From G963662985 sp963662985 (GTDB taxonomy: Bacteria > Chloroflexota > Anaerolineae > Anaerolineales > UBA11579): a stretch of 64,000 nucleotides of DNA. A program made the translations under genes and the position numbers. Numbering within the stretch: the stretch's first letter is position 1; every line of letters begins with the position of its first letter. Of this stretch, positions 41,006-49,867 are shown in pieces. The notes under the pieces are model-generated. The model worked only from the letters and a program-made list of their open reading frames with translations. It did no database searches and was not told the origin of the DNA. The DNA is taken from contig OY760067.1 in NCBI GenBank assembly GCA_963662985.1, positions 2,302,800 through 2,366,799 of the forward strand. The letters are read 5' to 3'.

Positions 41006-42140
41006 TTTTGATGTAATTATTATTGGAGCTGGATCAGTAGGTTTACCAATTTCGTATGAATTATCTAAAATGAAATACTCAGTTCTAGTGATTGATGAGA
41101 AACCAAGTTTTGGGCAAGGCTCCAATAAAAAAGCTATTGGTGGTGTTAGAGCAACTCATTCAGATCAAGCAAAAATCGCTTTATGTAAAAGAAGTATTGA
41201 AATATTTTCAAATTGGAAAGAAGTTCATAATACTGATATTGATTGGGAACAAAAAGGATATTGTTTTGTTGCTTATGATCAAGAGCAGAAAGAAAACCTA
41301 AAAGAAATAATCAAAAACCAAAAAAAATTTGGATTAAATATTGATTGGTTTGATAAAAAAGAACTTTTAGATAAAATTCCACATTTAAATCCTAATGCTT
41401 TACTTGGTGGAACTTTTTCACTTGAAGACGGAGCAGCATCTCCACTAAAAGTAGCAACATCATATTTTAATCTTTCAAAGAATAATAATGTTAAATTTTC
41501 TTTTTTAGAAAAAGTGATTAATATAAAAAAAGAACATGAAATATTTTTTGTTTTTACAAAGAATAATGTTTATCAATCAAAAATAATTGTTAATGCGTCA
41601 GGAGCAGGGGCTAATGAAATAAACAAATTCTTAAATATAAATTTGCCTATAATTCCTGATGCTCATGAAGCAGCAATAACTGAACCTGTAAAAAAAATCT
41701 CATTACCAATGATTGTGGATATGAGAAAAAGCAAAGGTGCATCAAGTGTTTACTTTCATCAATTGATTGGGGGTCAATTTATTCTTTGTTTAACTCCTGA
41801 TCCAAATATTGTTGGATTTGATGAAAGAGAGACTAGCGATTTTATGCCTCTATTGGCTAATAGAGTAATAAATTTATTGCCAGAATTACAAAATGTTCGT
41901 GTCAGAAGAACTTGGAGAGGATTATATCCAAATACACCAGATGGATTGCCTTTTTTAGGTGAATCTATAAAAAATGTTTTTCAAGCAATAGGAATGTGTG
42001 GACAAGGTTTCATGTTAGGACCAAGTGTAGGTGAAGTTTTAGCTCGTGCAATTATTGGAGAATCAAATCATGGTGATGAAATGATTTTATCAAATTTATC
42101 TCCATATAGAAAAATTGATAAAATTGAATTATTAAAATAA
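40995..42140 (+). CDS. FAD-dependent amine/imino-acid oxidoreductase, beta subunit (DAO family)
   Basis: 381 residues. FAD motif VIIIGAGSVGLPISYELSK, the GQGSNKKAIGGVRATH segment where sarcosine oxidase beta and proline dehydrogenases bind flavin, and the C-terminal WRGLYPNTPDGLPFLG plus GMCGQGFMLGPSVGEVLA are typical of the DadA/SoxB type. It would oxidise a secondary amine or imino acid (proline, sarcosine, hydroxyproline or similar) and pass electrons to the fused iron-sulfur subunit. The ATG overlaps the alpha-subunit gene by 11 bp; a terminator follows directly after its stop. Confidence 0.85.
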   Translation: MKNNFDVIIIGAGSVGLPISYELSKMKYSVLVIDEKPSFGQGSNKKAIGGVRATHSDQAKIALCKRSIEIFSNWKEVHNTDIDWEQKGYCFVAYDQEQKENLKEIIKNQKKFGLNIDWFDKKELLDKIPHLNPNALLGGTFSLEDGAASPLKVATSYFNLSKNNNVKFSFLEKVINIKKEHEIFFVFTKNNVYQSKIIVNASGAGANEINKFLNINLPIIPDAHEAAITEPVKKISLPMIVDMRKSKGASSVYFHQLIGGQFILCLTPDPNIVGFDERETSDFMPLLANRVINLLPELQNVRVRRTWRGLYPNTPDGLPFLGESIKNVFQAIGMCGQGFMLGPSVGEVLARAIIGESNHGDEMILSNLSPYRKIDKIELLK

Positions 42141-42161
42141 AAAAGAGCTAAAAGCTCTTTT
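42141..42161. terminator. Terminator between the dehydrogenase genes and tRNA-Pro
   Basis: A 9-bp stem AAAAGAGCT / AGCTCTTTT with a 3-nt loop directly after the stop codon. The arms supply T tracts on both strands, so it can also end the convergent tRNA transcript. Confidence 0.8.
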
Positions 42162-42239
42162 TGGTCGGGGCGAGAGGATTCGAACCTCCGGCCTCTTACA
42201 CCCCATGCAAGCGCGCTAACCGGACTGCGCCACGCCCCG
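42162..42239 (-). tRNA. tRNA-Pro (anticodon GGG)
   Basis: Minus-strand tRNA of 75 nt plus encoded CCA (42164-42162). Acceptor CGGGGCG / CGCCCCG, D stem GCGC, anticodon stem CTTGC / GTAAG enclosing ATGGGGT (anticodon GGG), and T arm GGAGG-TTCGAAT-CCTCT. Confidence 0.95.
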
Positions 42240-42369
42240 ACGACTTGCAAGATTATAAACGATACTAATTATTAATGCAAGGTTTAAATATTATTTTTTA
42301 AATTCTAGATATAAAAGGAATAGTTAGTACAAATGTTGCAAATATGTTGTTTCCTAAATATTAAACTAC

Positions 42370-42378
42370 TGATAAAAT
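42370..42378 (+). promoter_or_regulatory. Extended -10 box, probably leaderless promoter of recG
   Basis: TGA-TAAAAT followed by 7 nt (AATTACT) and the ATG at 42386; no Shine-Dalgarno sequence. Confidence 0.45.
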
Positions 42379-42385
42379 AATTACT

Positions 42386-44884
42386 ATGAAACCATCTATA
42401 AAAAGATTACAAAAATTTTTTAGGCAAGAAGCCAATACAGATTATCAAGATAAGGCTGTTGTTGGTGGTCTATCTTCAATTCTAGATGAATGGATAAAAC
42501 TTGCACAACAAGACCAACTTCCAGAAATTATTATCAAAGCTGTTTCAAGTCGTTTACGAGATTATCATAGATTGAATCCGGATTCACGAAAAATTGCATT
42601 AAAAGGACTGTGGACGAGAATTAAGAAGGATTTTAGAGATCAATTTAAAGAAGACAATAAATTAATCTCTAAAGAAAAACAACAAAATAATTTAAACCAA
42701 AACAAAGATGAAATTTTTCAATCATTTGAAGAACAAATAAAAACAAAACAAACAAATTTTGAAAAAACGAAAATAGAAATCAATAAAAATACATTTCATA
42801 GAGTATCTACTAAACCTACACTAGATGTAAATCAAAATGTAATTAACATTACTGGAATAGGTCCAAAAAACTCAGAAAAATTATCAAGATTAGGAATTTT
42901 TACGATACATGATTTACTCTATCATTTTCCTAGAAGATATGATGATTATTCAAATTTTAAGACTATTAATAGACTGAAAATCGATGATATAGTTTCAGTT
43001 TTAGGAATAGTAAAAAATATAATTTCTTATGATGGACGCTCAGGAAAAAAGGTTACAGAAGTAATTATTCAAGATGGGACTGGAGTTTTATCTGCAATTT
43101 GGTTTAATCAACCTTGGATTAGAAATACTATTAGAGTAAATGATGAAATAGTTCTTGCTGGAAAAGTGGACTTATATTTAGGTAAAAAAGTAATCAATAA
43201 TCCTGAATACGAAAAAGTCGAAGATGAAAATTTAAATACTGGAAGAATATTGCCTGTATATAATTTAACTGCAAGACTTTCTCAGCAATGGCTTCGTAAA
43301 CAAATATATAGTTTGTTAAATGAGTATTCTCTCGATATTCAAGAAACTTTAAGTGACGAGATCATTGATGAAACTAATTTAATTTATCTTTCTGATGCTA
43401 TATATCAATTACATTTTCCTGAAATTGAAGAAGTAATATCTATAGCTAAAAAGCGCGTTTTGTTTGATGAATTGTTTTTTATGCAGCTTTCAATGTTGCA
43501 TGAAAAGGCTAAATGGGAACAAAGAATAGGCATCCCAATGGTACTTCAAGATGATTACCTTGATGAATTTTCATCATTGTTACCATTTCTATTAACAAAT
43601 GCTCAAAAAAAGGCGATGCAAAAAATCGAAGAAGATTTAAGTAATCAAGCACCAATGAATAGATTAATTCAAGGTGATGTCGGTTCAGGAAAGACTATTG
43701 TTGCAGCTTATGCAATTTGTATTTCGATACAGAATGGCTTCCAGTCAGCTGTAATGGCTCCTACAAGTATTTTAGCAGATCAGCATTATCAATTTTTTAA
43801 TGAGTTATTAGTTAATGAGTTTGGAATATTACAATCAGAAGAAATTGCATTGTTGGTAGGTGCTACTCCTCAATCTCAAAAAGATGAAATATATCGGAAA
43901 TTAAAAGATGGAACAATTAAGTTAATTATTGGAACTCACGCATTAATTCAAGAGACTGTTATTTTTAATAATCTCCAGCTAGCAATTATTGACGAACAGC
44001 ACAGGTTTGGTGTTAATCAAAGATCAAAGTTAAGAAACAAAGGTGAGAATGTCAATATGCTCATAATGACAGCTACGCCGATTCCTAGGTCATTAGCACT
44101 AACAATATATGGAGATTTAAATGTTACCCTCATTGATGAATTACCAGCAAACCGAGTTGCAGTAGAAACATATTTAGTAACACCTAAAGAAAGAGAACGA
44201 ATCTATACTTTTATAGAAAAACAAATAGTAGAAGGCAATCAAGCTTATATTGTAGTTCCATTAGTTGAGGAATCTGATTCTTTAGATTATAAATCTGCTG
44301 TTAAAGAATATGAAAATTTATCTAAAAAGATTTTTTATAAACATAAAGTTGGTATGATTCATGGAAAAATGTCTTTAGAAGAGAAAGAAAGCATAATGCT
44401 TAATTTCAAAAATGGAGATATTGATGTGTTAGTCTCTACTACGGTAATTGAAGTGGGGGTTGACGTTTCAAATGCTACTGTAATTATGATTGAAGGTGCA
44501 GAGAGATTTGGCTTGGCTCAGTTACACCAATTACGTGGAAGAGTTGGACGAGGAAATAAAAAATCCTATTGTATATTAGTATCAAATAGTAAAGATGTTG
44601 AAAATAACGAACGTTTAAAAATTATGGAAAAAACTAATGATGGATTTGAGTTAGCCGAAAAAGATTTAGAAATGAGAGGTGCTGGAGATTTTTATGGTGT
44701 TCAACAATCTGGTTTTTCTAAATTACAATTATTATCATTTATCAATCTACCTTTAATTGAAGAATCAAAAAGTATTGCGATAAAGATTTATAGTGAAGAT
44801 CCGTTATTAGAAAATAAAGACAATTTACCTATAAAAAATGCATTTGAAAAATATTTAAAAGAAAATCTAGGAGAAAGAAGCTAA
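42386..44884 (+). CDS. recG: ATP-dependent DNA helicase RecG
   Basis: 832 residues, longer than the usual 690 because of an N-terminal region of about 150 residues (helical, charged, Gln/Lys-rich at 90-130). The wedge/OB part starts with ITGIGPKNSEKLSRLGI and LLYHFPRRYDDYS. Helicase motifs: GDVGSGKTIVAAYA (I), DEQHRFGV (II, DEQH box), MTATPIPRSLALTIYGDL (III), HGKMSLEEKE, VSTTVIEVGVDVSNA (V) and QLRGRVGRG (VI). It remodels stalled forks and recombination intermediates. The 1-base overlap with coaD (TAATG) makes them an operon. Confidence 0.95.
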   Translation: MKPSIKRLQKFFRQEANTDYQDKAVVGGLSSILDEWIKLAQQDQLPEIIIKAVSSRLRDYHRLNPDSRKIALKGLWTRIKKDFRDQFKEDNKLISKEKQQNNLNQNKDEIFQSFEEQIKTKQTNFEKTKIEINKNTFHRVSTKPTLDVNQNVINITGIGPKNSEKLSRLGIFTIHDLLYHFPRRYDDYSNFKTINRLKIDDIVSVLGIVKNIISYDGRSGKKVTEVIIQDGTGVLSAIWFNQPWIRNTIRVNDEIVLAGKVDLYLGKKVINNPEYEKVEDENLNTGRILPVYNLTARLSQQWLRKQIYSLLNEYSLDIQETLSDEIIDETNLIYLSDAIYQLHFPEIEEVISIAKKRVLFDELFFMQLSMLHEKAKWEQRIGIPMVLQDDYLDEFSSLLPFLLTNAQKKAMQKIEEDLSNQAPMNRLIQGDVGSGKTIVAAYAICISIQNGFQSAVMAPTSILADQHYQFFNELLVNEFGILQSEEIALLVGATPQSQKDEIYRKLKDGTIKLIIGTHALIQETVIFNNLQLAIIDEQHRFGVNQRSKLRNKGENVNMLIMTATPIPRSLALTIYGDLNVTLIDELPANRVAVETYLVTPKERERIYTFIEKQIVEGNQAYIVVPLVEESDSLDYKSAVKEYENLSKKIFYKHKVGMIHGKMSLEEKESIMLNFKNGDIDVLVSTTVIEVGVDVSNATVIMIEGAERFGLAQLHQLRGRVGRGNKKSYCILVSNSKDVENNERLKIMEKTNDGFELAEKDLEMRGAGDFYGVQQSGFSKLQLLSFINLPLIEESKSIAIKIYSEDPLLENKDNLPIKNAFEKYLKENLGERS

Positions 44885-45369
44885 TGACAAGAGCAGTTTT
44901 TCCCGCATCATTTGATCCAGTGCATAATGGTCATATAAATATTATTGGAAGAGCTTCAAAACTCTTTGATGAAATATATATTGCCGTATATGATAAACCA
45001 TTAAAAAATCTTTTATTCTCTCCAGAAGAAAGAATTTCATTAGTTCAATATACTTTTCGAGATAATCCTAAAACAAAAATTATTGGTTATAGTGGTTTGA
45101 CAATAGATTTATGTAAGAAAATGAATATTGATGTTGTTATCAGAGGGTTAAGAGTTGTTTCTGATTTTGAATATGAATTTAGAATGGCACATACTAATAA
45201 ATTACTATATGAAGAGTTAGAGACTATTGCATTAATAACAGATCCACAATTGACATTCCTTTCATCTTCTACAGTTAGAGAAATAGCAGCCCTACATGGA
45301 GATGTCTCAAAAATGGTGCCACCGCATGTCAATAAAGCTTTAATAAAAAAATTCGAAAATATAGAATAA
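44884..45369 (+). CDS. coaD: Phosphopantetheine adenylyltransferase
   Basis: 161 residues, standard size. Nucleotidyltransferase motif FDPVHNGHINII (T/HxGH) and C-terminal LSSSTVREIAALHGDVSKMVPPHV are intact. It makes dephospho-CoA from phosphopantetheine and ATP. It overlaps recG by one base; recG-(rsmD)-coaD neighbourhoods are common in bacteria, with rsmD missing here. It is followed by the coiled-coil gene, as in many Firmicutes. Confidence 0.95.
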   Translation: MTRAVFPASFDPVHNGHINIIGRASKLFDEIYIAVYDKPLKNLLFSPEERISLVQYTFRDNPKTKIIGYSGLTIDLCKKMNIDVVIRGLRVVSDFEYEFRMAHTNKLLYEELETIALITDPQLTFLSSSTVREIAALHGDVSKMVPPHVNKALIKKFENIE

Positions 45370-45371
45370 AT

Positions 45372-45434
45372 ACTATAAATAATTTATAGTCAATTTTGAA
45401 TATATCACTATAATTAAATTTATTATAGTGATAT
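45372..45434. promoter_or_regulatory. Two consecutive AT-only inverted repeats sharing ACTATAA
   Basis: Repeat 1: ACTATAAA-TAA-TTTATAGT (45372-45390). Repeat 2: a perfect 13-bp ATATCACTATAAT / ATTATAGTGATAT with a 7-nt spacer (45402-45434). Both contain ACTATAA and its complement, and both hold TATAAT-like boxes. They lie between coaD and the coiled-coil gene. They may be an operator pair or the promoter of the next gene; without GC pairs they are poor terminators. Confidence 0.45.
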
Positions 45435-45456
45435 TTAATTAACAAAAGGAATTAGA

Positions 45457-45906
45457 ATGGATATAATTCAATTAATTGACCATCTTGAAAATTTAGTAAA
45501 TGAAAGTCGTTCCATTCCTCTTTCAAATAATATTGCTGTTGATTTGGATCGAATTTTGGATCTCATTGATCAAATGAAAAGTTCAATTCCTATCGAAATT
45601 CAAGAAGCGAAGAAAATATCTGGAAACAGAGAAAGAATCCAAATTCAAGCTAAAGAAGAAGCAAAAAGAATTATTTCTTTAGCGAGAGAAGAAGCTTCAA
45701 AACATATATCTGATGAATCAATAGTCGAACAGGCGCAATTAAAGGCAAATGAAATAATTGCAATTGCGCAAAATGATGCAGAAAACTTGAGAATTCAAGC
45801 AGATGCATATGCACTTCAAAGTTTGCAGAAATTAGAAATTGATCTTGAAAGAATTATGAATCAAGTGAGAAGTGGAATTGCAACCTTAACCGAAGATGAT
45901 TATTGA
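45457..45906 (+). CDS. Coiled-coil protein of the coaD-linked family
   Basis: 149 residues, nearly all helical and charged. The start MDIIQLIDHLENLVNESRSIPLS and the segment ILDLIDQMKSSIPIEI followed by an A/E/K-rich coiled coil (KEEAKRIISLAREEA) match a small family often found directly after coaD in Clostridia and Chloroflexota. Automatic annotations sometimes call it ATPase or ATP synthase subunit B-like because of the coiled coil; it has no P-loop. The role is unknown, perhaps a DivIVA-like or membrane-associated scaffold. The RBS is AAAGGA; a terminator follows. Confidence 0.7.
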   Translation: MDIIQLIDHLENLVNESRSIPLSNNIAVDLDRILDLIDQMKSSIPIEIQEAKKISGNRERIQIQAKEEAKRIISLAREEASKHISDESIVEQAQLKANEIIAIAQNDAENLRIQADAYALQSLQKLEIDLERIMNQVRSGIATLTEDDY

Positions 45907-45938
45907 AATAAGTAGAATTATTAAAAAATTTTTATTAT

Positions 45939-45964
45939 AGAGTTGGAAATTCCAGCTCTTTTTA
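45939..45964 (+). terminator. Terminator after the coiled-coil gene
   Basis: A 9-bp stem (AGAGTTGGA / TCCAGCTCT, one G-U) with a 3-nt loop and T5. Confidence 0.8.
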
Positions 45965-46004
45965 TTTAGATTCTTTTTTTAAAATTGAAGGTAATATTTG
46001 GATT

Positions 46005-47342
46005 ATGAAAAATGAAAATCAATATAACCAGGCGCTAGATTTTATTTACTCATTTATTAATCATAGTATGACACGCCAGAAAATGGTTCATTCTGAGGAA
46101 TATTCTCTTCTTCGAATGAAAGAAATGATGAAATTGGTTGGAGATCCTCAGAATAAATACCCAAAGATTCATATTGCTGGTACAAAAGGAAAGGGATCGA
46201 CAGCAGCGTTTATATGCTCAGCATTAATGGAACAAGGTTATAAAACAGGTTTATATACTTCTCCTCATCTTATTAACTTTGAAGAAAGAATAAGGATTAA
46301 TTTCAAACCGATTGGCAAAAATCAATTAATTAATATTGTGGAAGAAATTAAGCCAGTTATTGAGAAATTTGATAATGTAACCACGTTTGAAATCATTACA
46401 ATGATTGGATTTTTAGCATTTGCAAAAGAAAATGTAGATATTGCTGTGATTGAAGTTGGTTTAGGAGGAAGGTTAGATGCCACAAATATTATCACTCCAA
46501 TATTATCAATAATTTCTCCATTAGCAATTGATCATACAAATTTTTTAGGCAACACTATAGAAGCAATTGCTTATGAAAAAGCAGGGATAATAAAAGAAAA
46601 TATTCCAATTGTGATAGCAAAACAAGAATATAAAAGTACTTTAAACGTTCTCTATGAAAAAGCTAAAAAAAGTCATTCTGAAATAATTGATTTGAATGAT
46701 TTTTATCAAATACAAGATATTGATAGAAATTTAACTACACAGAGTTTTAACTTAAAAAGTAAAAAAATAAATAAAAAATTTAAAATAAAAATGTTAGGAG
46801 ATTATCAAATCGATAATTGTATAACAGCTTATTTTAGTTTGTTAAAAATTTCTGAAATAATTGAATTATCAGAAAATGCAATTGAAATTGGTTTAAGAAA
46901 GGCTGTTTGGAATGGGAGATTTGAGATTCTAAATAAAAATCCAATAATTGTTATTGATTCAGCTCATAATCCTTATTCAATAAAAAAATTATTACAATCG
47001 TTAAATAATTATTTTCCAAATAAAAAATATATATTAATATTTGGCGTGTCCATTGATAAGGATGTTAATAAAATGATTGAGTATTTTAAATCAGATATTT
47101 CATTTTTAATTGCATCCAACTCGAATCATCCTAAAGCTATGGATCAAATTAATATTCAACAAATTGCAGAGAAATATGATATAAATAGTGAGTTCTCAAA
47201 AGATGCTAAAGATGCATTAGAAATTGCAATTAAAAACAGAAAAAATAATGAAATAATTGTATGTACAGGGAGCGTCTTTATGGCAGCAAGTTTGAAAGCT
47301 GCCTTTGAAGAAAATAATTTTGGAGAAATTAATGCCGGATAG
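46005..47342 (+). CDS. folC: Folylpolyglutamate/dihydrofolate synthase
   Basis: 445 residues. Mur-ligase-family fold with P-loop IAGTKGKGSTAAFI, TSPHLINFEERIRIN, EVGLGGRLDATNII and the C-terminal VIDSAHNPYSIKKLL. It adds glutamate to folate (and in bifunctional forms to dihydropteroate). It overlaps lon by 11 bp, an unusual operon pairing. The start is followed by no in-frame alternative that fits the family better. Confidence 0.9.
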   Translation: MKNENQYNQALDFIYSFINHSMTRQKMVHSEEYSLLRMKEMMKLVGDPQNKYPKIHIAGTKGKGSTAAFICSALMEQGYKTGLYTSPHLINFEERIRINFKPIGKNQLINIVEEIKPVIEKFDNVTTFEIITMIGFLAFAKENVDIAVIEVGLGGRLDATNIITPILSIISPLAIDHTNFLGNTIEAIAYEKAGIIKENIPIVIAKQEYKSTLNVLYEKAKKSHSEIIDLNDFYQIQDIDRNLTTQSFNLKSKKINKKFKIKMLGDYQIDNCITAYFSLLKISEIIELSENAIEIGLRKAVWNGRFEILNKNPIIVIDSAHNPYSIKKLLQSLNNYFPNKKYILIFGVSIDKDVNKMIEYFKSDISFLIASNSNHPKAMDQINIQQIAEKYDINSEFSKDAKDALEIAIKNRKNNEIIVCTGSVFMAASLKAAFEENNFGEINAG

Positions 47343-49767
47343 TAGAAATTTTTCTTTTCATGAGTTTAATGATTTTGATGAAGATGATTTAAATATTGTT
47401 TTTGATATTTTAGATAAAATTCCTTCTGCTTCACCTGATAATGATGGGATTGTTTTTTTACCTATATTTGATCTATCAGATAATCTTATTTTACCTTATG
47501 GAAAAGAACCTGTTTTTAACGAATCAATAATTAATAAAGATTTTTTAAATAATGATCTTATTAAAAATGGAATTGCAATAGGAATTTCGTTAAAAAATAA
47601 AGATAAAAAAAGAAATTTATCAAAAGAAGATTTTTTTCCTATTGGTGTTCAACTCTCTATTGTCCCTTTTATAATGGATCTTGAGGATAATGAAGAAAAA
47701 AAACAAATGTTTTTTTTAAACGCAAATTACCGAATAACTCTTCTGGATATTGAAAATAAAGATGGATTATTATTTGCTCGAGCAAAAATAATCCATGAAC
47801 CTAAAGAAGATGAATATCTTCTTCAAACATATTTTAAAGCTCTTGAAAGCCAATTTGAAGAATATATATCATTAACTGACGATTTCGATTCTGACATAAT
47901 ATACGAATTAGATGAGTTTCATAATTATTCAGCTAAAACTGATTGGATTGCAATGCAATTGAATCTAAATGAGGATGAACGATTATCAATATTAGAAGAA
48001 ATTAGTGTTGTTAATCGAATTCAATTAGTTTTAGATTTTTATATAAGAGAAAATAATCGGCTGAAATTAAAAGAAGAACTGAATAACAAAATAAATTCAA
48101 GATTTGAAAAAACTCAAAAAGAAGCTTTTCTTAGAGAACAATTGAATGAAATCCAATCTGAATTAGGGCATGAAGATCCTTGGAGAACGGAAATTAATCA
48201 ATTACAAAAACTTCTAAGAAAAACAAGAATGCCAATTGAAGTTCAAAAAGTTGCCCAAAAAGAATTGCATCGATTAACTATGATGGCACTTATGTCACCT
48301 GAATCTGGCATAATAAGAACATATTTAGAATGGTTGGTAGAATTACCTTGGTATAAGAAAACAAATGATGTTTTAGATGTTAAAAAAGCAAAAGAAATTT
48401 TAGATTCTAATCATTATGGTATGGATAAAGCTAAGGACAGGATATTAGAATTTATTGCTGTTAAAAGCCTTAAACCTAAAAATGAGAAACAACCCATTTT
48501 ATGTTTTGTCGGTCCTCCAGGAACTGGAAAAACTTCTATGGGAAAATCTATCGCAAACGCACTTAATCGAGAATTTGTTCGAATTTCATTAGGTGGTGTA
48601 AAAGATGAAGCGGAAATTCGAGGTCATAGAAGAACTTATATAGGTGCAATGCCAGGAAGAATTATTCAAACTATAAAAAAGGCAGGAAATAGAAATCCTG
48701 TTTTTATGCTTGATGAAATTGATAAATTGGCTTCAGATCATCGAGGTGACCCATCTTCTGCTTTATTAGAAGTTTTAGATCCTGAACAAAACAATTCTTT
48801 TTCGGATAATTATTTGGAAGTTCCTTATGATTTGTCAGAAGCAATGTTCATTACCACAGCAAATTCTCAAGATACAATTCCTTGGCCTTTATTAGATAGA
48901 ATGGAAATAGTAGAATTTAATGGATATATAGAAGAAGAAAAAATCGAAATTTCAAAAAAATTCTTAATAAATAGACAATTAGATGTTAATGGATTAAGTA
49001 TTAGTGATATAGATTTCTCACTTGAAGCATTACAATCAATAATTAGAAAATATACATATGAGGCTGGGGTCAGAAATCTTGAAAGAATGATAGGCAATAT
49101 TTGTAGAAAAATAGCGAGAAAAAAAGCAGAGAATCAAGATTTTGATCATATGATTGATGATTCTATGTTAACAGAACTTTTAGGTCCCCCATTATTTAAT
49201 GAAACTAAAATTTTGGAATCTGATTTAGTTGGTGTAGCAACAGCATTAGCTTGGACTTACAATGGCGGAGATATAATGCCAGTAGAAGTATTGATTACAT
49301 CAGGTAAAGGACAATTACATATGACAGGATCATTGGGGGAGATAATGCAAGAATCAATTCAAGCTGGGTTAACTTATTTAAAAGCAAATTCTAAAAATCT
49401 CAATATTGAAGATATTGATTTTGAAGAAATTGACGTGCATATTCATGTGCCTGAAGGAGCAGTTCCTAAAGATGGTCCTTCAGCAGGGATTACTGTGTTA
49501 ACTGCAATGTTGTCGGCTTTTACTGATAAAAAAGTAAAAAGAGATGTTGGTATGACAGGTGAAATTACATTATTAGGTAGAGTTCTGCCAATAGGTGGAG
49601 TTAAGGAAAAAGTCCTAGCAGCGAGCAGGGCAGGTATAAAGACAGTAATTTTACCCGAATTAAATAATAAAGATTTAATAGAAATTCCAGAAAATATAAA
49701 AAATAATATAGAAATCAAATTTGTTAAAACATTTATGGAAGTTATCGATATAGCTTTAGTTAAGTAA
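47332..49767 (+). CDS. lon: Lon protease with divergent N-terminal domain
   Basis: 811 residues. The start at 47332 follows GGAG; an earlier in-frame start at 47305 lies within folC. The N-terminal substrate domain (1-210) is divergent: it begins with an acidic segment (FNDFDEDDLN) before IVFLPIFDLSDN, where LPVLPLRD is usual. AAA+ module: GPPGTGKTSMGKSIA, MLDEIDKLASDHRGDPSSALLEVLDPEQN (positions about 455-483). Protease: KDGPSAGIT (catalytic Ser) and GGVKEKVLAASRAGI (catalytic Lys). It degrades misfolded and regulatory proteins. It is the last gene of the folC-lon pair, followed by a strong terminator. Confidence 0.95.
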   Translation: MPDSRNFSFHEFNDFDEDDLNIVFDILDKIPSASPDNDGIVFLPIFDLSDNLILPYGKEPVFNESIINKDFLNNDLIKNGIAIGISLKNKDKKRNLSKEDFFPIGVQLSIVPFIMDLEDNEEKKQMFFLNANYRITLLDIENKDGLLFARAKIIHEPKEDEYLLQTYFKALESQFEEYISLTDDFDSDIIYELDEFHNYSAKTDWIAMQLNLNEDERLSILEEISVVNRIQLVLDFYIRENNRLKLKEELNNKINSRFEKTQKEAFLREQLNEIQSELGHEDPWRTEINQLQKLLRKTRMPIEVQKVAQKELHRLTMMALMSPESGIIRTYLEWLVELPWYKKTNDVLDVKKAKEILDSNHYGMDKAKDRILEFIAVKSLKPKNEKQPILCFVGPPGTGKTSMGKSIANALNREFVRISLGGVKDEAEIRGHRRTYIGAMPGRIIQTIKKAGNRNPVFMLDEIDKLASDHRGDPSSALLEVLDPEQNNSFSDNYLEVPYDLSEAMFITTANSQDTIPWPLLDRMEIVEFNGYIEEEKIEISKKFLINRQLDVNGLSISDIDFSLEALQSIIRKYTYEAGVRNLERMIGNICRKIARKKAENQDFDHMIDDSMLTELLGPPLFNETKILESDLVGVATALAWTYNGGDIMPVEVLITSGKGQLHMTGSLGEIMQESIQAGLTYLKANSKNLNIEDIDFEEIDVHIHVPEGAVPKDGPSAGITVLTAMLSAFTDKKVKRDVGMTGEITLLGRVLPIGGVKEKVLAASRAGIKTVILPELNNKDLIEIPENIKNNIEIKFVKTFMEVIDIALVK

Positions 49768-49784
49768 GTTTCTTGAATGATTTC

Positions 49785-49817
49785 AAAAGGAAAAGCAGCT
49801 TGCTTTTCCTTTTTTTT
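49785..49817 (+). terminator. Terminator after lon
   Basis: A 13-bp stem AAAAGGAAAAGCA / TGCTTTTCCTTTT with a 3-nt loop, followed by a T tract. Confidence 0.85.
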
Positions 49818-49867
49818 ATTTAACATTAAGATATACTAATTAAACATTTGATTAATCGGAGTGGGTA

